Source: Phreatobacter sp.
GTDB lineage: Bacteria; Pseudomonadota; Alphaproteobacteria; Rhizobiales; Phreatobacteraceae
DNA: 64,000 nt
Reading direction: 5' to 3'
Assembly: GCF_016793595.1 (NCBI RefSeq)
Contig: NZ_JAEULY010000009.1
Coordinates: forward strand, 186,001 to 250,000
The translations under genes and the position numbers were made by a program. Every line of letters begins with the position of its first letter. Within the stretch, counting starts at the first letter, position 1. Below the pieces are notes generated by a model. It made no database searches. It had not been told where the DNA came from and saw nothing but the letters and a program-made list of their open reading frames with translations. This document shows positions 45,196-53,435 of the stretch, in pieces.

Positions 45196-48100
45196 CTAGA
45201 GCTCCATCACCGCCTGCACGCCCGGCACCGCCTTGATGGCTCCGGCGATCTGCGGCGAGACCGCGAAACGGCCGGGCAACTTGACCTCGACCTCGCTCGC
45301 GGCATCGGCGAGGCGCAGGACGAGGCTCACCTCGCCGTCGCCCTTGGCCGGCAGACGACGGGCGATGCTGTCAACCGCCGCCATGTCCTCGACGAAGACG
45401 CGGAAACCCTTCTGGACGCGCACGGCCGCCTCGTCGAGCGGTTCGACCGACTGGATGCGCACGCGGACATCCTCGCCCTGAAGCTCGGCGCCGACCGCCA
45501 TCAGCACCGCCTTGCCCGGCTCGAGCAGGTCGCGATAGAGCGCCAGCCCCTCCGAAAACAGCACGGCCTCGTAGTGACCGGAGGCGTCCGACAGCGTCAC
45601 GATGCCCATCTTGTTGCCGGTCTTGGTGCGCCGCTCCTGCCGGGCGGTGACCACGCCGGCGAGCCGGCCGGCGCTGGCGCCACGCCTGACGCTCCGCGAG
45701 AACTCCATGAACGGTTCGATGCGCAGGCGCCTCAGCGATTCCTGATAGTCGTCGAGCGGGTGGCCGGAAAGGAAGAAGCCGATGGCGCGGTATTCCTCGT
45801 CGAGCTTCTGCGCCGGCAGCCAGGGCTCCACCTGCGGCAGGCGGATGGCCGCGGGGCCGCCACCGCCGAACAGTTCGTTCTGGCCGCTGGCCCGCCCCTG
45901 CGCATGAAGCTGCGCCTCGGCCAGCACCTGCTCGACGGCCGCGAAGGCGCGGGCGCGATTGCCCTCCAGCGCGTCGAAGGCGCCGGCGGATGCGAGGTTC
46001 TCCAGCGTCTTGCGGTTCAGCACCTTCGGATTGATGCGGTGGGCGAAGTCGGCGAGGTCCGTGAACGGCCGGTCGCCGCGCGCGGCCACGATCGCCTCGA
46101 CCGCCTGCGTGCCGACGCCCTTCACCGCCGCCAGCGCATAGAGGATCTTGCCATCCACCACGTCGAAATGGACGCCGGAGCGGTTGACGCAGGGCGGCTC
46201 GACCGTCAGCCCCAAACGCACCGCCTCGCGGCGGAATTCCGAGAGCTTGTCGGTATTGGACAGATCGAGCGTCATCGACGCCGCCAGAAACTCGACGGGA
46301 TAGTTCGCCTTCAGATAGGCCGTATGGTAGGAAACCAGCGCATAGGCGGCCGCGTGGCTCTTGTTGAAGCCATAGTCCGCGAATTTGGCGAGCAGGTCGA
46401 AAATCTCGTCGGCCTTGGCCTTGGCGATGCTCCGTTCGACGCAGCCGGAGACGAAGCGCTCGCGCTGCTTGTCCATCTCCGCCTTGATCTTCTTGCCCAT
46501 GGCGCGGCGCAGCAGGTCTGCCTCGCCGAGCGAATAGCCCGACAGGATCTGGGCGGCCTGCATCACCTGTTCCTGGTAGACGATGATGCCGTGCGTCTCG
46601 GCCAGCACCTGTTCCAGCAGCGGGTGTGGATATTCCGCCTGTTCGAGCCCGTGCTTGCGCGCGCAATAGACAGGGATGTTGGCCATCGGGCCCGGCCGGT
46701 ACAGCGCGACCAGCGCGATGATGTCCTCGAAGCGGCTCGCCTTCATCTCGACGAGCGCCTTGCGCATGCCCGCGCTTTCAACCTGGAACACGCCGACCGT
46801 CTCGCCGCGCGCCATCATCTCGTAGCTCTTGGCGTCGTCCAGCGGGATCGCCGCTAGATCGATGTCGATGCCGCGCAGCTTGATGAGATCGACCGCCTTC
46901 TGCAGCACGGTCAGCGTCTTCAGGCCGAGGAAGTCGAACTTCACCAGACCCGCCTGCTCCACCCATTTCATGTTGAACTGGGTGACCGGCATGTCGGTCT
47001 TGGGGTCGCGGTAGAGCGGCACGAGCTCGACCAGCGGCCGGTCGCCGATGACGAGGCCCGCCGCATGGGTCGAGGCGTGACGGTTGAGGCCCTCCAGCTT
47101 CACCGCGATATCGAAAAGCCGGCCGACGACTGGGTCCTCGTCGCGCGCCGCCTGCAGCTTCGGCTCGCCCTCGATCGCCTTGTCCAGCGTGATCGGCGCG
47201 GCGGGGTTCTGCGGCACCAGCTTGCAGAGCTTGTCGACCTGACCGTAGGGCAGTTCCAGCACGCGGCCGACGTCACGCAGCACGCCGCGCGCCTGCAGTG
47301 TGCCGAAGGTGATGATCTGCGCCACCTGGCTGCGGCCGTAGCGCTGCTGGACGTAGCGGATCACCTCGTCACGCCGGTCCTGGCAAAAGTCGATGTCGAA
47401 ATCCGGCATCGAGACGCGCTCGGGATTGAGGAAGCGCTCGAACAGCAGCTGGAAGCGCAAGGGGTCGAGGTCGGTCACGGTCAGCGCATAGGCGACCAGC
47501 GAGCCGGCGCCCGAACCGCGGCCGGGCCCGACGGGAATGTCCTGTGCCTTCGCCCATTTGATGAAGTCCGAGACGATCAGGAAATAGCCCGGGAACTTCA
47601 TCCGCTCGATGATCGAGAGCTCGAAATCGAGCCGCTTGTGATAGTCCTCCTCGGTCAGGTCCGGCGCCGGACCATGCGCCGCGAGCCGGCGCGCCAGCCC
47701 CTCCCGCGCCTGCCGCGCCAGTTCCGCCGCCTCGTCGATCGCCGTGCCGCCCGGCTCCAGCGTGAAGCTCGGCAGGATCGGCTTGCGGGTGCGCGGCCGG
47801 TAATGGCAGCGCCGGGCGATCTCGATGGTGGAATCGATCGCCTCCGGCAGGTCGGCGAACAGCGCGATCATCTCGGCCTGCGTCTTGAACCGGTGCTGGG
47901 CGGTCAGGCGGCGCCGGTCGGGGTCGGAGAGAATGCGGCCCTCGGCGATGCTGATCAGCGCGTCGTGGCTCTCATAGTCACCGAGCGAGCCGAAATAGCA
48001 CTGGTTGGTCGCCACCAGCGGCAGGCCCCGGGCATAGGCCTCGTCGATCAGGTCGGCCTCGACCGCCCGCTCGCCGTCGAGACCATGGCGCTGAAGCTCG

Positions 48101-48630
48101 ACGTAAAGCGCATCGCCATAGATGTCGGCGAGGCGGGCAAGACGCGCCCGCGCGAGCGCCCCCTGCCCGTCCCGGAACGCCTGATCGACCGGCCCGCCGG
48201 GCCCGCCGGTGAGGGCGATCAGGCCGCCGGCATGGGCGGCGAGCCTTTCCAGGGGCACGGACACCTCGCCGGCATCGCCGCTCTCCATGAAGGCCATGGA
48301 GGTCAGCGCCATCAGGTTGCGGTAGCCCTCCTCGCTCGCGGCATAGAGCGCGATGGCGGGCGGCGTCTGCGGCAGGCCCGGCCGGCGCGGATCCGTGGCC
48401 CGGTCGGCGAAATCGATGTTGAGGGTCAAACCGGCGATCGGCTGGATGCCGCTGCCGGCGAGCTTGTCGGAGAGTTCCAGCGCCCCGAACAGATTGTTCG
48501 TGTCGGTGACGGCCAGCGCCGGCATGCGGTCGTGCTGGGCCAGCTTGGCGAGCTTGGCGATGGCCAGCGCCCCCTCCAGCAGCGAGTAGGAGGAATGAAC
48601 GCGCAGATGCACGAAGCGGCGATCCGTCAC
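45196..48630 (-). CDS. dnaE: DNA polymerase III alpha subunit
   Basis: The 1144-residue replicative polymerase has the PHP domain at its start (HLRVHSSYSLLEGALAIAKL). The palm catalytic acids are in SMPDFDIDFCQDRRDEV near residues 405-412, with GPGRGSGAGSLVAYAL before it. The thumb and fingers regions follow (LVALYRPGPMANIP, YQEQVMQAAQILSGYSLGEA, KFADYGFNKSHAAAYAL), then a C-terminal OB fold. The length and PHP form fit the housekeeping DnaE1 rather than the error-prone DnaE2/ImuC, and no imuA or imuB is nearby. Confidence 0.96.
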   Translation of the reverse strand: MTDRRFVHLRVHSSYSLLEGALAIAKLAKLAQHDRMPALAVTDTNNLFGALELSDKLAGSGIQPIAGLTLNIDFADRATDPRRPGLPQTPPAIALYAASEEGYRNLMALTSMAFMESGDAGEVSVPLERLAAHAGGLIALTGGPGGPVDQAFRDGQGALARARLARLADIYGDALYVELQRHGLDGERAVEADLIDEAYARGLPLVATNQCYFGSLGDYESHDALISIAEGRILSDPDRRRLTAQHRFKTQAEMIALFADLPEAIDSTIEIARRCHYRPRTRKPILPSFTLEPGGTAIDEAAELARQAREGLARRLAAHGPAPDLTEEDYHKRLDFELSIIERMKFPGYFLIVSDFIKWAKAQDIPVGPGRGSGAGSLVAYALTVTDLDPLRFQLLFERFLNPERVSMPDFDIDFCQDRRDEVIRYVQQRYGRSQVAQIITFGTLQARGVLRDVGRVLELPYGQVDKLCKLVPQNPAAPITLDKAIEGEPKLQAARDEDPVVGRLFDIAVKLEGLNRHASTHAAGLVIGDRPLVELVPLYRDPKTDMPVTQFNMKWVEQAGLVKFDFLGLKTLTVLQKAVDLIKLRGIDIDLAAIPLDDAKSYEMMARGETVGVFQVESAGMRKALVEMKASRFEDIIALVALYRPGPMANIPVYCARKHGLEQAEYPHPLLEQVLAETHGIIVYQEQVMQAAQILSGYSLGEADLLRRAMGKKIKAEMDKQRERFVSGCVERSIAKAKADEIFDLLAKFADYGFNKSHAAAYALVSYHTAYLKANYPVEFLAASMTLDLSNTDKLSEFRREAVRLGLTVEPPCVNRSGVHFDVVDGKILYALAAVKGVGTQAVEAIVAARGDRPFTDLADFAHRINPKVLNRKTLENLASAGAFDALEGNRARAFAAVEQVLAEAQLHAQGRASGQNELFGGGGPAAIRLPQVEPWLPAQKLDEEYRAIGFFLSGHPLDDYQESLRRLRIEPFMEFSRSVRRGASAGRLAGVVTARQERRTKTGNKMGIVTLSDASGHYEAVLFSEGLALYRDLLEPGKAVLMAVGAELQGEDVRVRIQSVEPLDEAAVRVQKGFRVFVEDMAAVDSIARRLPAKGDGEVSLVLRLADAASEVEVKLPGRFAVSPQIAGAIKAVPGVQAVMEL

Positions 48631-48737
48631 GTCCCTCTCCTTCGCCTGAGTCGTTGATCCCTACAGGTTGCGGCTCCCGTGCCGGATCACAAGGGCCTGG
48701 CGGCCATGATGCCCGTTCTTCACAGCGCGTCTGCCGG

Positions 48738-48836
48738 TCACATGCCCTGGAAGGCCTGCGCCCACAGCGTCACCATGCCGGTGAACAGACCGAGAGCGAC
48801 GAGCGATGCCATGTCTTCCATGAACTGCCTGATCAT
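48738..48836 (-). CDS. 32-residue single-helix membrane protein behind an SOS operator
   Basis: Reading the minus strand from the ATG at 48836 gives a 32-codon frame: MIRQFMEDMASLVALGLF, then TGMVTLWAQAFQGM and a TGA. A very strong ribosome site, GGGGAGG, sits 5 bp upstream of the ATG. Residues about 10-28 are hydrophobic and fit one membrane helix, with a short charged N-terminus. An exact GTTC-N7-GTTC operator lies 34-48 bp upstream. This combination recalls Caulobacter SidA, a 29-residue SOS-induced membrane inhibitor of cell division, although I cannot show sequence homology. dnaE begins 107 bp downstream on the same strand. Confidence 0.6.
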   Translation of the reverse strand: MIRQFMEDMASLVALGLFTGMVTLWAQAFQGM

Positions 48837-48869
48837 TGCGGCCTCCCCTGTTGTCGATGGAGGCATCAT

Positions 48870-48915
48870 GTTCCGTTTTTGTTCTCATGGCAAGTGATGA
48901 GAACAAAACCGCAAC
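48870..48915 (-). promoter_or_regulatory. LexA-type double operator
   Basis: GTTC at 48870-48873 and GTTC at 48881-48884 are separated by exactly seven bases, the alphaproteobacterial LexA consensus GTTC-N7-GTTC. A mirror copy with one mismatch follows: GAAC at 48901-48904, seven bases, CAAC at 48912-48915. The two halves form a 19-bp inverted repeat with 17 matches around GGCAAGTG. Only minus-strand genes follow, so the target should be the 32-codon gene and perhaps dnaE. Confidence 0.75.
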
Positions 48916-48948
48916 ATAATGGTTGACGTCAGGTGAATCGCAAGGGGA

Positions 48949-49677
48949 TCAGAGCTCGACGATCAGCCCGTCGCGAATGGTGACGCGCCGGTCCATCCGC
49001 GCCGCCAGATCCATGTTGTGGGTCGCGATAACCGCCGCCAGCCGCGAGGCGCGAACGAGCTGCGTCAGCGCCTGGAACACGTGATCCGCCGTCTTCGGGT
49101 CGAGATTGCCGGTCGGTTCGTCCGCCATGAGGATGCGCGGCGCATTGGCGACGGCGCGGGCGATGGCGACGCGCTGCTGCTCACCGCCCGAGAGTTCGGC
49201 GGGCCGGTGGCTGACGCGTTCGGCGAGGCCGAGATAGCCGAGCAGTTCAGCGGCGCGCGCGCGCGCCTCCTTCTGGCCGAGGCCGCGGATCATCTGCGGC
49301 AGGACGACGTTTTCCAGCGCGGAGAATTCGGGCAGCAGATGGTGAAACTGGTAGACGAAGCCGATCTCCAGCCGCCGGATGCGCGTGCGGTCCTTGTCGG
49401 CGAGCTTCGAGGTCGCGGTGCCGCCGATATAGACCTCGCCGGCATCGGGCGCTTCGAGAAGGCCGGCGACATGGAGCAGCGTCGACTTGCCGGTGCCGGA
49501 AGGCGCGATCAGCGCGACGCTCTCGCCCGGCCAGACCGCGAAATCCGCGCCCTTCAGGATTTCCAGCGCGCCGCCCGCCTGCTTGTAGCGGCGCTCGACG
49601 GCCTTGAGCCAGAGCACCGGCGGCTCCTCGCCGGCAGCGCCGGCGACCGTCGCGCCCTGTTCGACCTGATCACTCAT
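48949..49677 (-). CDS. lolD: Lipoprotein-releasing system ATP-binding protein
   Basis: The 242-residue ATPase has Walker [10 protein letters not shown], signature [15 protein letters not shown], Walker [14 protein letters not shown] and the switch ATHNMDLA. The GNLDP and LAGLLE-like regions are those of the MacB/LolD subfamily. It drives extraction of outer-membrane lipoproteins from the inner membrane. The start overlaps the end of the permease gene by 8 bp. Confidence 0.95.
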   Translation of the reverse strand: MSDQVEQGATVAGAAGEEPPVLWLKAVERRYKQAGGALEILKGADFAVWPGESVALIAPSGTGKSTLLHVAGLLEAPDAGEVYIGGTATSKLADKDRTRIRRLEIGFVYQFHHLLPEFSALENVVLPQMIRGLGQKEARARAAELLGYLGLAERVSHRPAELSGGEQQRVAIARAVANAPRILMADEPTGNLDPKTADHVFQALTQLVRASRLAAVIATHNMDLAARMDRRVTIRDGLIVEL

Positions 49678-50938
49678 AGCGAAGGGCCTCGACCGGATCG
49701 AGCTTGGCGGCGCGCCAGGACGGATAGAGAGTGGCGAGCAGCGACAGGGTCAGCGCCATGATCAGCACGGCGAAGGTCTCGCCGGTGGACATGTCGGCGG
49801 GGATCTGGGTGAGGAACCTGACCGTCGGGTCCCACAGCGTCGTGCCGGTGGCCCAGGAGACGAATTCCTGGATCTTCTCGATATTGAGGCAGACGATCAC
49901 CCCGAGCGCGAAGCCGGCGAGCGTTCCCACCACGCCGATGGACGCGCCGGTGATCAGGAAGATGCGCATGATCGAGCCGCGCGTCGCGCCCATGGTGCGC
50001 AGGATGGCGATGTCGCTGCCCTTGTCCTTCACCAGCATGATCAGGCCGGAAATGATGTTCAGCGCCGCCACCACCACGATCAGGGTGAGGATCATGAACA
50101 TGACGTTGCGCTCGACCTGCAACGCCGAGAAGAAGGTGGCGTTACGCTGGCGCCAGTCGACGATGAAGACCGGCCGCTCGACGGCCTCCGACACCGCCCG
50201 CCGGTACTGGTCGATCCGGTCGGCATTGTCGGTATAGACCTCGACGGAGGAGGCATCGCCCTCGCGGTTGAAATAGGCCTGCGCCTCCGTGAACGGCATG
50301 AACACGAAGGCGGAATCGTATTCGGTCATGCCGACCTCGAAGATCGCCACGATCGGATAGGCTTTGATCCGGGGCGTCATGCCCATCGGCGTCGGCGCGC
50401 CGCGCGGCGAGATCAGCGTCAGGCTGTCGCCGAGGCGGAGCGACAACTGGTTGGCGAGCCGCTGGCCGACCATGACGCCCTCGGACGTGTCGAAATCCTC
50501 GAGGCCGCCCTGCTTGATCGAGGAGGAGATCAGCGGCAGACGCCTCAGGTCCTCGGCCCGCATGCCCCTGACGATGGCGCCGCCGCCGTTGAACGGCGAG
50601 GAGGCCAGCGCCTGCCCCTCGACGATGGGGGCGGCAAGGCGCACGCCCTGCACACGGCTCAGGCGCTGGGCGACCTCGGCGAAATCGGTCAGCGGCGTGT
50701 CGATCGGCTGGAGCACCATGTGGCCCTGCACGCCGAGAATCTTGCCGAGCAGTTCCTTGCGGAAGCCGTTCATCACCGCCATCACGATGATCAGCGTCGC
50801 GACGCCGAGCATGATGCCGATGAACGAGAAGCCGGCGATGACCGAAATGAAGCCCTCCTTCCGCCGCGCCCGGAGATAGCGCAGCGAGAGCATCCATTCG
50901 AAGGCGGAGAAGGGTTTGGTTCCGGTGGCGTCTGACAT
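49670..50938 (-). CDS. lolC: Lipoprotein-releasing system transmembrane protein (LolC/E)
   Basis: The 422-residue permease has the MacB-like fold: a helix after [20 protein letters not shown], a periplasmic domain, and three C-terminal helices. [20 protein letters not shown] is the typical N-terminus and [19 protein letters not shown] the typical C-terminus. Only one permease gene is present, as in many alphaproteobacteria, so it may act as a homodimer. The neighbour lolD supplies ATP hydrolysis. Confidence 0.93.
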   Translation of the reverse strand: MSDATGTKPFSAFEWMLSLRYLRARRKEGFISVIAGFSFIGIMLGVATLIIVMAVMNGFRKELLGKILGVQGHMVLQPIDTPLTDFAEVAQRLSRVQGVRLAAPIVEGQALASSPFNGGGAIVRGMRAEDLRRLPLISSSIKQGGLEDFDTSEGVMVGQRLANQLSLRLGDSLTLISPRGAPTPMGMTPRIKAYPIVAIFEVGMTEYDSAFVFMPFTEAQAYFNREGDASSVEVYTDNADRIDQYRRAVSEAVERPVFIVDWRQRNATFFSALQVERNVMFMILTLIVVVAALNIISGLIMLVKDKGSDIAILRTMGATRGSIMRIFLITGASIGVVGTLAGFALGVIVCLNIEKIQEFVSWATGTTLWDPTVRFLTQIPADMSTGETFAVLIMALTLSLLATLYPSWRAAKLDPVEALRYE

Positions 50939-51046
50939 CGGCCGTTTGCGACTGAGCGCACGGCGGAGCGCCGCGCTGAATGCACAAACTATCTGATTCA
51001 GGCCTTCTCGCGACCAGGGCGCGGCGGTTTTTCCTTCCCGTGGTCG

Positions 51047-52102
51047 CTAGGCCGCATTGACCTTCCGGAACCTGTTGAAAAAAGCGAAGGGCGCGCCGGA
51101 CAAAAGCGCGTCGAGATAGTGCAGCGACTGGAAATGGCCGTTGAGCGAGACGCGCGGCAGCGCGGTCAGGTGGCCGGCGTGCTCGGCGTGGATGACGCCG
51201 GGCCGCGTCGTCACCGCGGTCACGAAGCCAAGTTCGCGCGCCATGTCGAACTCGCGGATGCCGGCCGATGTCGGATCGCCGACCGGATAGGCGAAATGCT
51301 GCATCGGCCGGCCAAGCTCGCTCTCGATCCGCAGTTTCGAAGCGAGCATTTCCTCGCGCACCGTCTCGGCCGGGTATTTGGCGAGCATGACGTGATTGAC
51401 CGTATGCGCGCCATAGGTGACCAGCGGGTCCTCGCCGAGCGCCCGCACCTCGTCCCAGGTCATGCACAGCGAGCGGCAGATATCGCGGAAATCGAGGCCG
51501 TGGCGCGCCGCGAGATCGCGGACATAGGCGCGCAGCTCCGTCTCGGGCAGCGAGCGCAGCCACCAGTAGATCTCGCGCCAGGCCTCGTTCTTCAGCGCCG
51601 CCGTCGAGCAGTCGAAATGCACCGTGCGGCCGCCGATCGAGGCCACCACGGTCCGCTGAGTCTGGATGGTCTTTTCGAGCACCAGCCACCACAGCTCGCC
51701 CTCGTGGTCGATGAACGAGGTCGGCAGATAGATGGTGAACGGCACGCCGTGGCGCTTCAGGATCGGATAGGCGAATTCCGCATTGTCGCGATAGCCGTCA
51801 TCGAAGGTGAAGGCGACGAAGGGCCGCGCCTCGTCGCCGGACCGGATGCGCGCCGGCACCTCGTCCATCGCGACGATGTCGAACCCTTGGGCGCGCACGC
51901 GCTCGACGACGCTTTCGAGGAAACCGGGTGTCACTTCCAGCAGCGAATTGGGCGCGAACTCCGCCCCCTGCGCGGGCCGCACGTGATGCAGCATCAGAAT
52001 CGCGCCGAGCCCGCCGAAGACGGGCCGCAGCATCCGGTGGGCGCCGGTGAAATAGAGCGTGCCGAGCCCCGCCTTGAAGAGGGTCGTGCGAATTCCGCTC
52101 AT
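51047..52102 (-). CDS. Polysaccharide deacetylase family protein (NodB homology)
   Basis: From the ATG at 52102 the protein has 351 residues. The catalytic base motif FTFDDGYRDN and the metal-binding HTVNH are present, followed by HFAYPVGDPTS. This is a carbohydrate esterase 4 enzyme, which removes N- or O-acetyl groups from polysaccharides. There is no clear signal peptide. It heads the polysaccharide cluster and is divergent from the GNAT gene with 120 bp between starts. The frame extends upstream to 52741 only as a shadow of that gene. Confidence 0.88.
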   Translation of the reverse strand: MSGIRTTLFKAGLGTLYFTGAHRMLRPVFGGLGAILMLHHVRPAQGAEFAPNSLLEVTPGFLESVVERVRAQGFDIVAMDEVPARIRSGDEARPFVAFTFDDGYRDNAEFAYPILKRHGVPFTIYLPTSFIDHEGELWWLVLEKTIQTQRTVVASIGGRTVHFDCSTAALKNEAWREIYWWLRSLPETELRAYVRDLAARHGLDFRDICRSLCMTWDEVRALGEDPLVTYGAHTVNHVMLAKYPAETVREEMLASKLRIESELGRPMQHFAYPVGDPTSAGIREFDMARELGFVTAVTTRPGVIHAEHAGHLTALPRVSLNGHFQSLHYLDALLSGAPFAFFNRFRKVNAA

Positions 52103-52222
52103 GACGCTGTCGCTCCCCCGCTTCCCCGCGCTGGATACCGGCGGCGGCGCTGCGATCCTGCCAACCATTTCTTGAGACTTCTTTGACAACCTCCGACGCT
52201 TGCAGAGCTCGGATGGACACCG

Positions 52223-53422
52223 ATGACCCTGGTCCTCGACATGACGGCGGCGGACGCGGCGGCGCTTGCCGATGCGGGCAGTCCGGCGACGGTGACGCTC
52301 GCCGCCGGCTTCGATGAGATCGAGCCGGCGTGGCGGGCGCTGGAGACGACGGCGGTTTCCTCGGGTTATCGTTCGTTCGACTGGCAAAGCCGCTTTCACC
52401 GCCATCTCGGCGACGGCGGCACGCCCTGCCTCGCCTTGCTCGGCGACAGTACCGGCGCGCCCCGCGCCATCCTGCCCCTCGTGGTCGAGCGCTCGGCGCT
52501 CGGCGGCGTCGCCTCCTTCATCGGCGACAAGCACGCCAATTTCGGCATGGGCCTGTGGCAGCGCGATTTCGCCGCCGCGATGACCAGGCCGGTGCTGACC
52601 GGGGCACTCAGGGAGATCGCCCGTCGCTCGCCGGCGCGGATCGACCTGTTCCGCCTCACCAACCAGCCAGCGGTCTGGGATGGAATGGCCAATCCCTTTC
52701 TCGCCCTGCCGCACCAGCCCTCGCCGTCCTTCGGCTATCATCTGGCGCTGGGGCCGGACGCCGATGCGGTGCTCGGGCGGGTCGTCTCAAGCAGTTCCCG
52801 CAGGAAGCTGAAGAAGAAGGAGCGCAATCTCGCCGAGGCTGGTCCGGTCTCCTTCCGCGTCGCCGCGACGCCGGCGGAGGTGGAGCGGTTCACGGACCGG
52901 TTCCTCGCCTTCAAGGCCGTCAGGTTCGAGGCGCTCGGCATCGCCAATGTCTTCGGCACGCCCGGCATGCGCGATTTCATCGTCGGAGCCGCCAGCGATG
53001 GCCTCGGATCGCCGACGCCCGCGATCGAACTCTGCGCGCTGATGGTCGGCGACGAGCCGATCGCCTTCTTCGGCGGAGCAATCTCGCGCAACCGCTATAG
53101 TGGCATGTTCAACGCCATGACGCCGGGCCCCCTGATGAAGGAAAGCCCCGGCGAACTGCTGCTGCATCATCTGATCCGCCATTGCTGCGAGCGCAGCCTG
53201 GCCGTCTTCGACCTTGGCGCGGGCGAGGCGCAGTACAAAAGCAATCTCTGCGACGGGCAGGACGCGCTGTTCGACCAGTTCATCCCGATGACGGTACGCG
53301 GCCTTGTCGCCGCGAATGGCCTGTCGCTGACGGCGCTGGCGAAGCGCCGGATCAAGCAGTCGCCGCGGCTCTGGTCGCTGGTGACGAAACTGCGCCGCGC
53401 GCGCGGCCGCAGCGAAGGCTGA
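52223..53422 (+). CDS. GNAT-fold acyltransferase of the CelD/BcsL type
   Basis: The 399-residue protein has two GNAT-like halves. SSGYRSFDWQSRFHRHLGD near the N-terminus and FDLGAGEAQYKSNLCDGQD near the C-terminus match the CelD/BcsL-like acetyltransferase group (PF13480) found in cellulose and exopolysaccharide loci. It probably acylates a sugar or precursor of the nearby polysaccharide. It is convergent with the chain-length gene (13-bp gap). Confidence 0.8.
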   Translation: MTLVLDMTAADAAALADAGSPATVTLAAGFDEIEPAWRALETTAVSSGYRSFDWQSRFHRHLGDGGTPCLALLGDSTGAPRAILPLVVERSALGGVASFIGDKHANFGMGLWQRDFAAAMTRPVLTGALREIARRSPARIDLFRLTNQPAVWDGMANPFLALPHQPSPSFGYHLALGPDADAVLGRVVSSSSRRKLKKKERNLAEAGPVSFRVAATPAEVERFTDRFLAFKAVRFEALGIANVFGTPGMRDFIVGAASDGLGSPTPAIELCALMVGDEPIAFFGGAISRNRYSGMFNAMTPGPLMKESPGELLLHHLIRHCCERSLAVFDLGAGEAQYKSNLCDGQDALFDQFIPMTVRGLVAANGLSLTALAKRRIKQSPRLWSLVTKLRRARGRSEG

Positions 53423-53435
53423 CGGTTCGGCCGCT

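Noticed and set aside
44950-48657. Two plus-strand frames of 635 and 530 codons opposite dnaE
   Set aside because: The minus strand clearly encodes full-length DnaE, and the plus frames have no domain signals.
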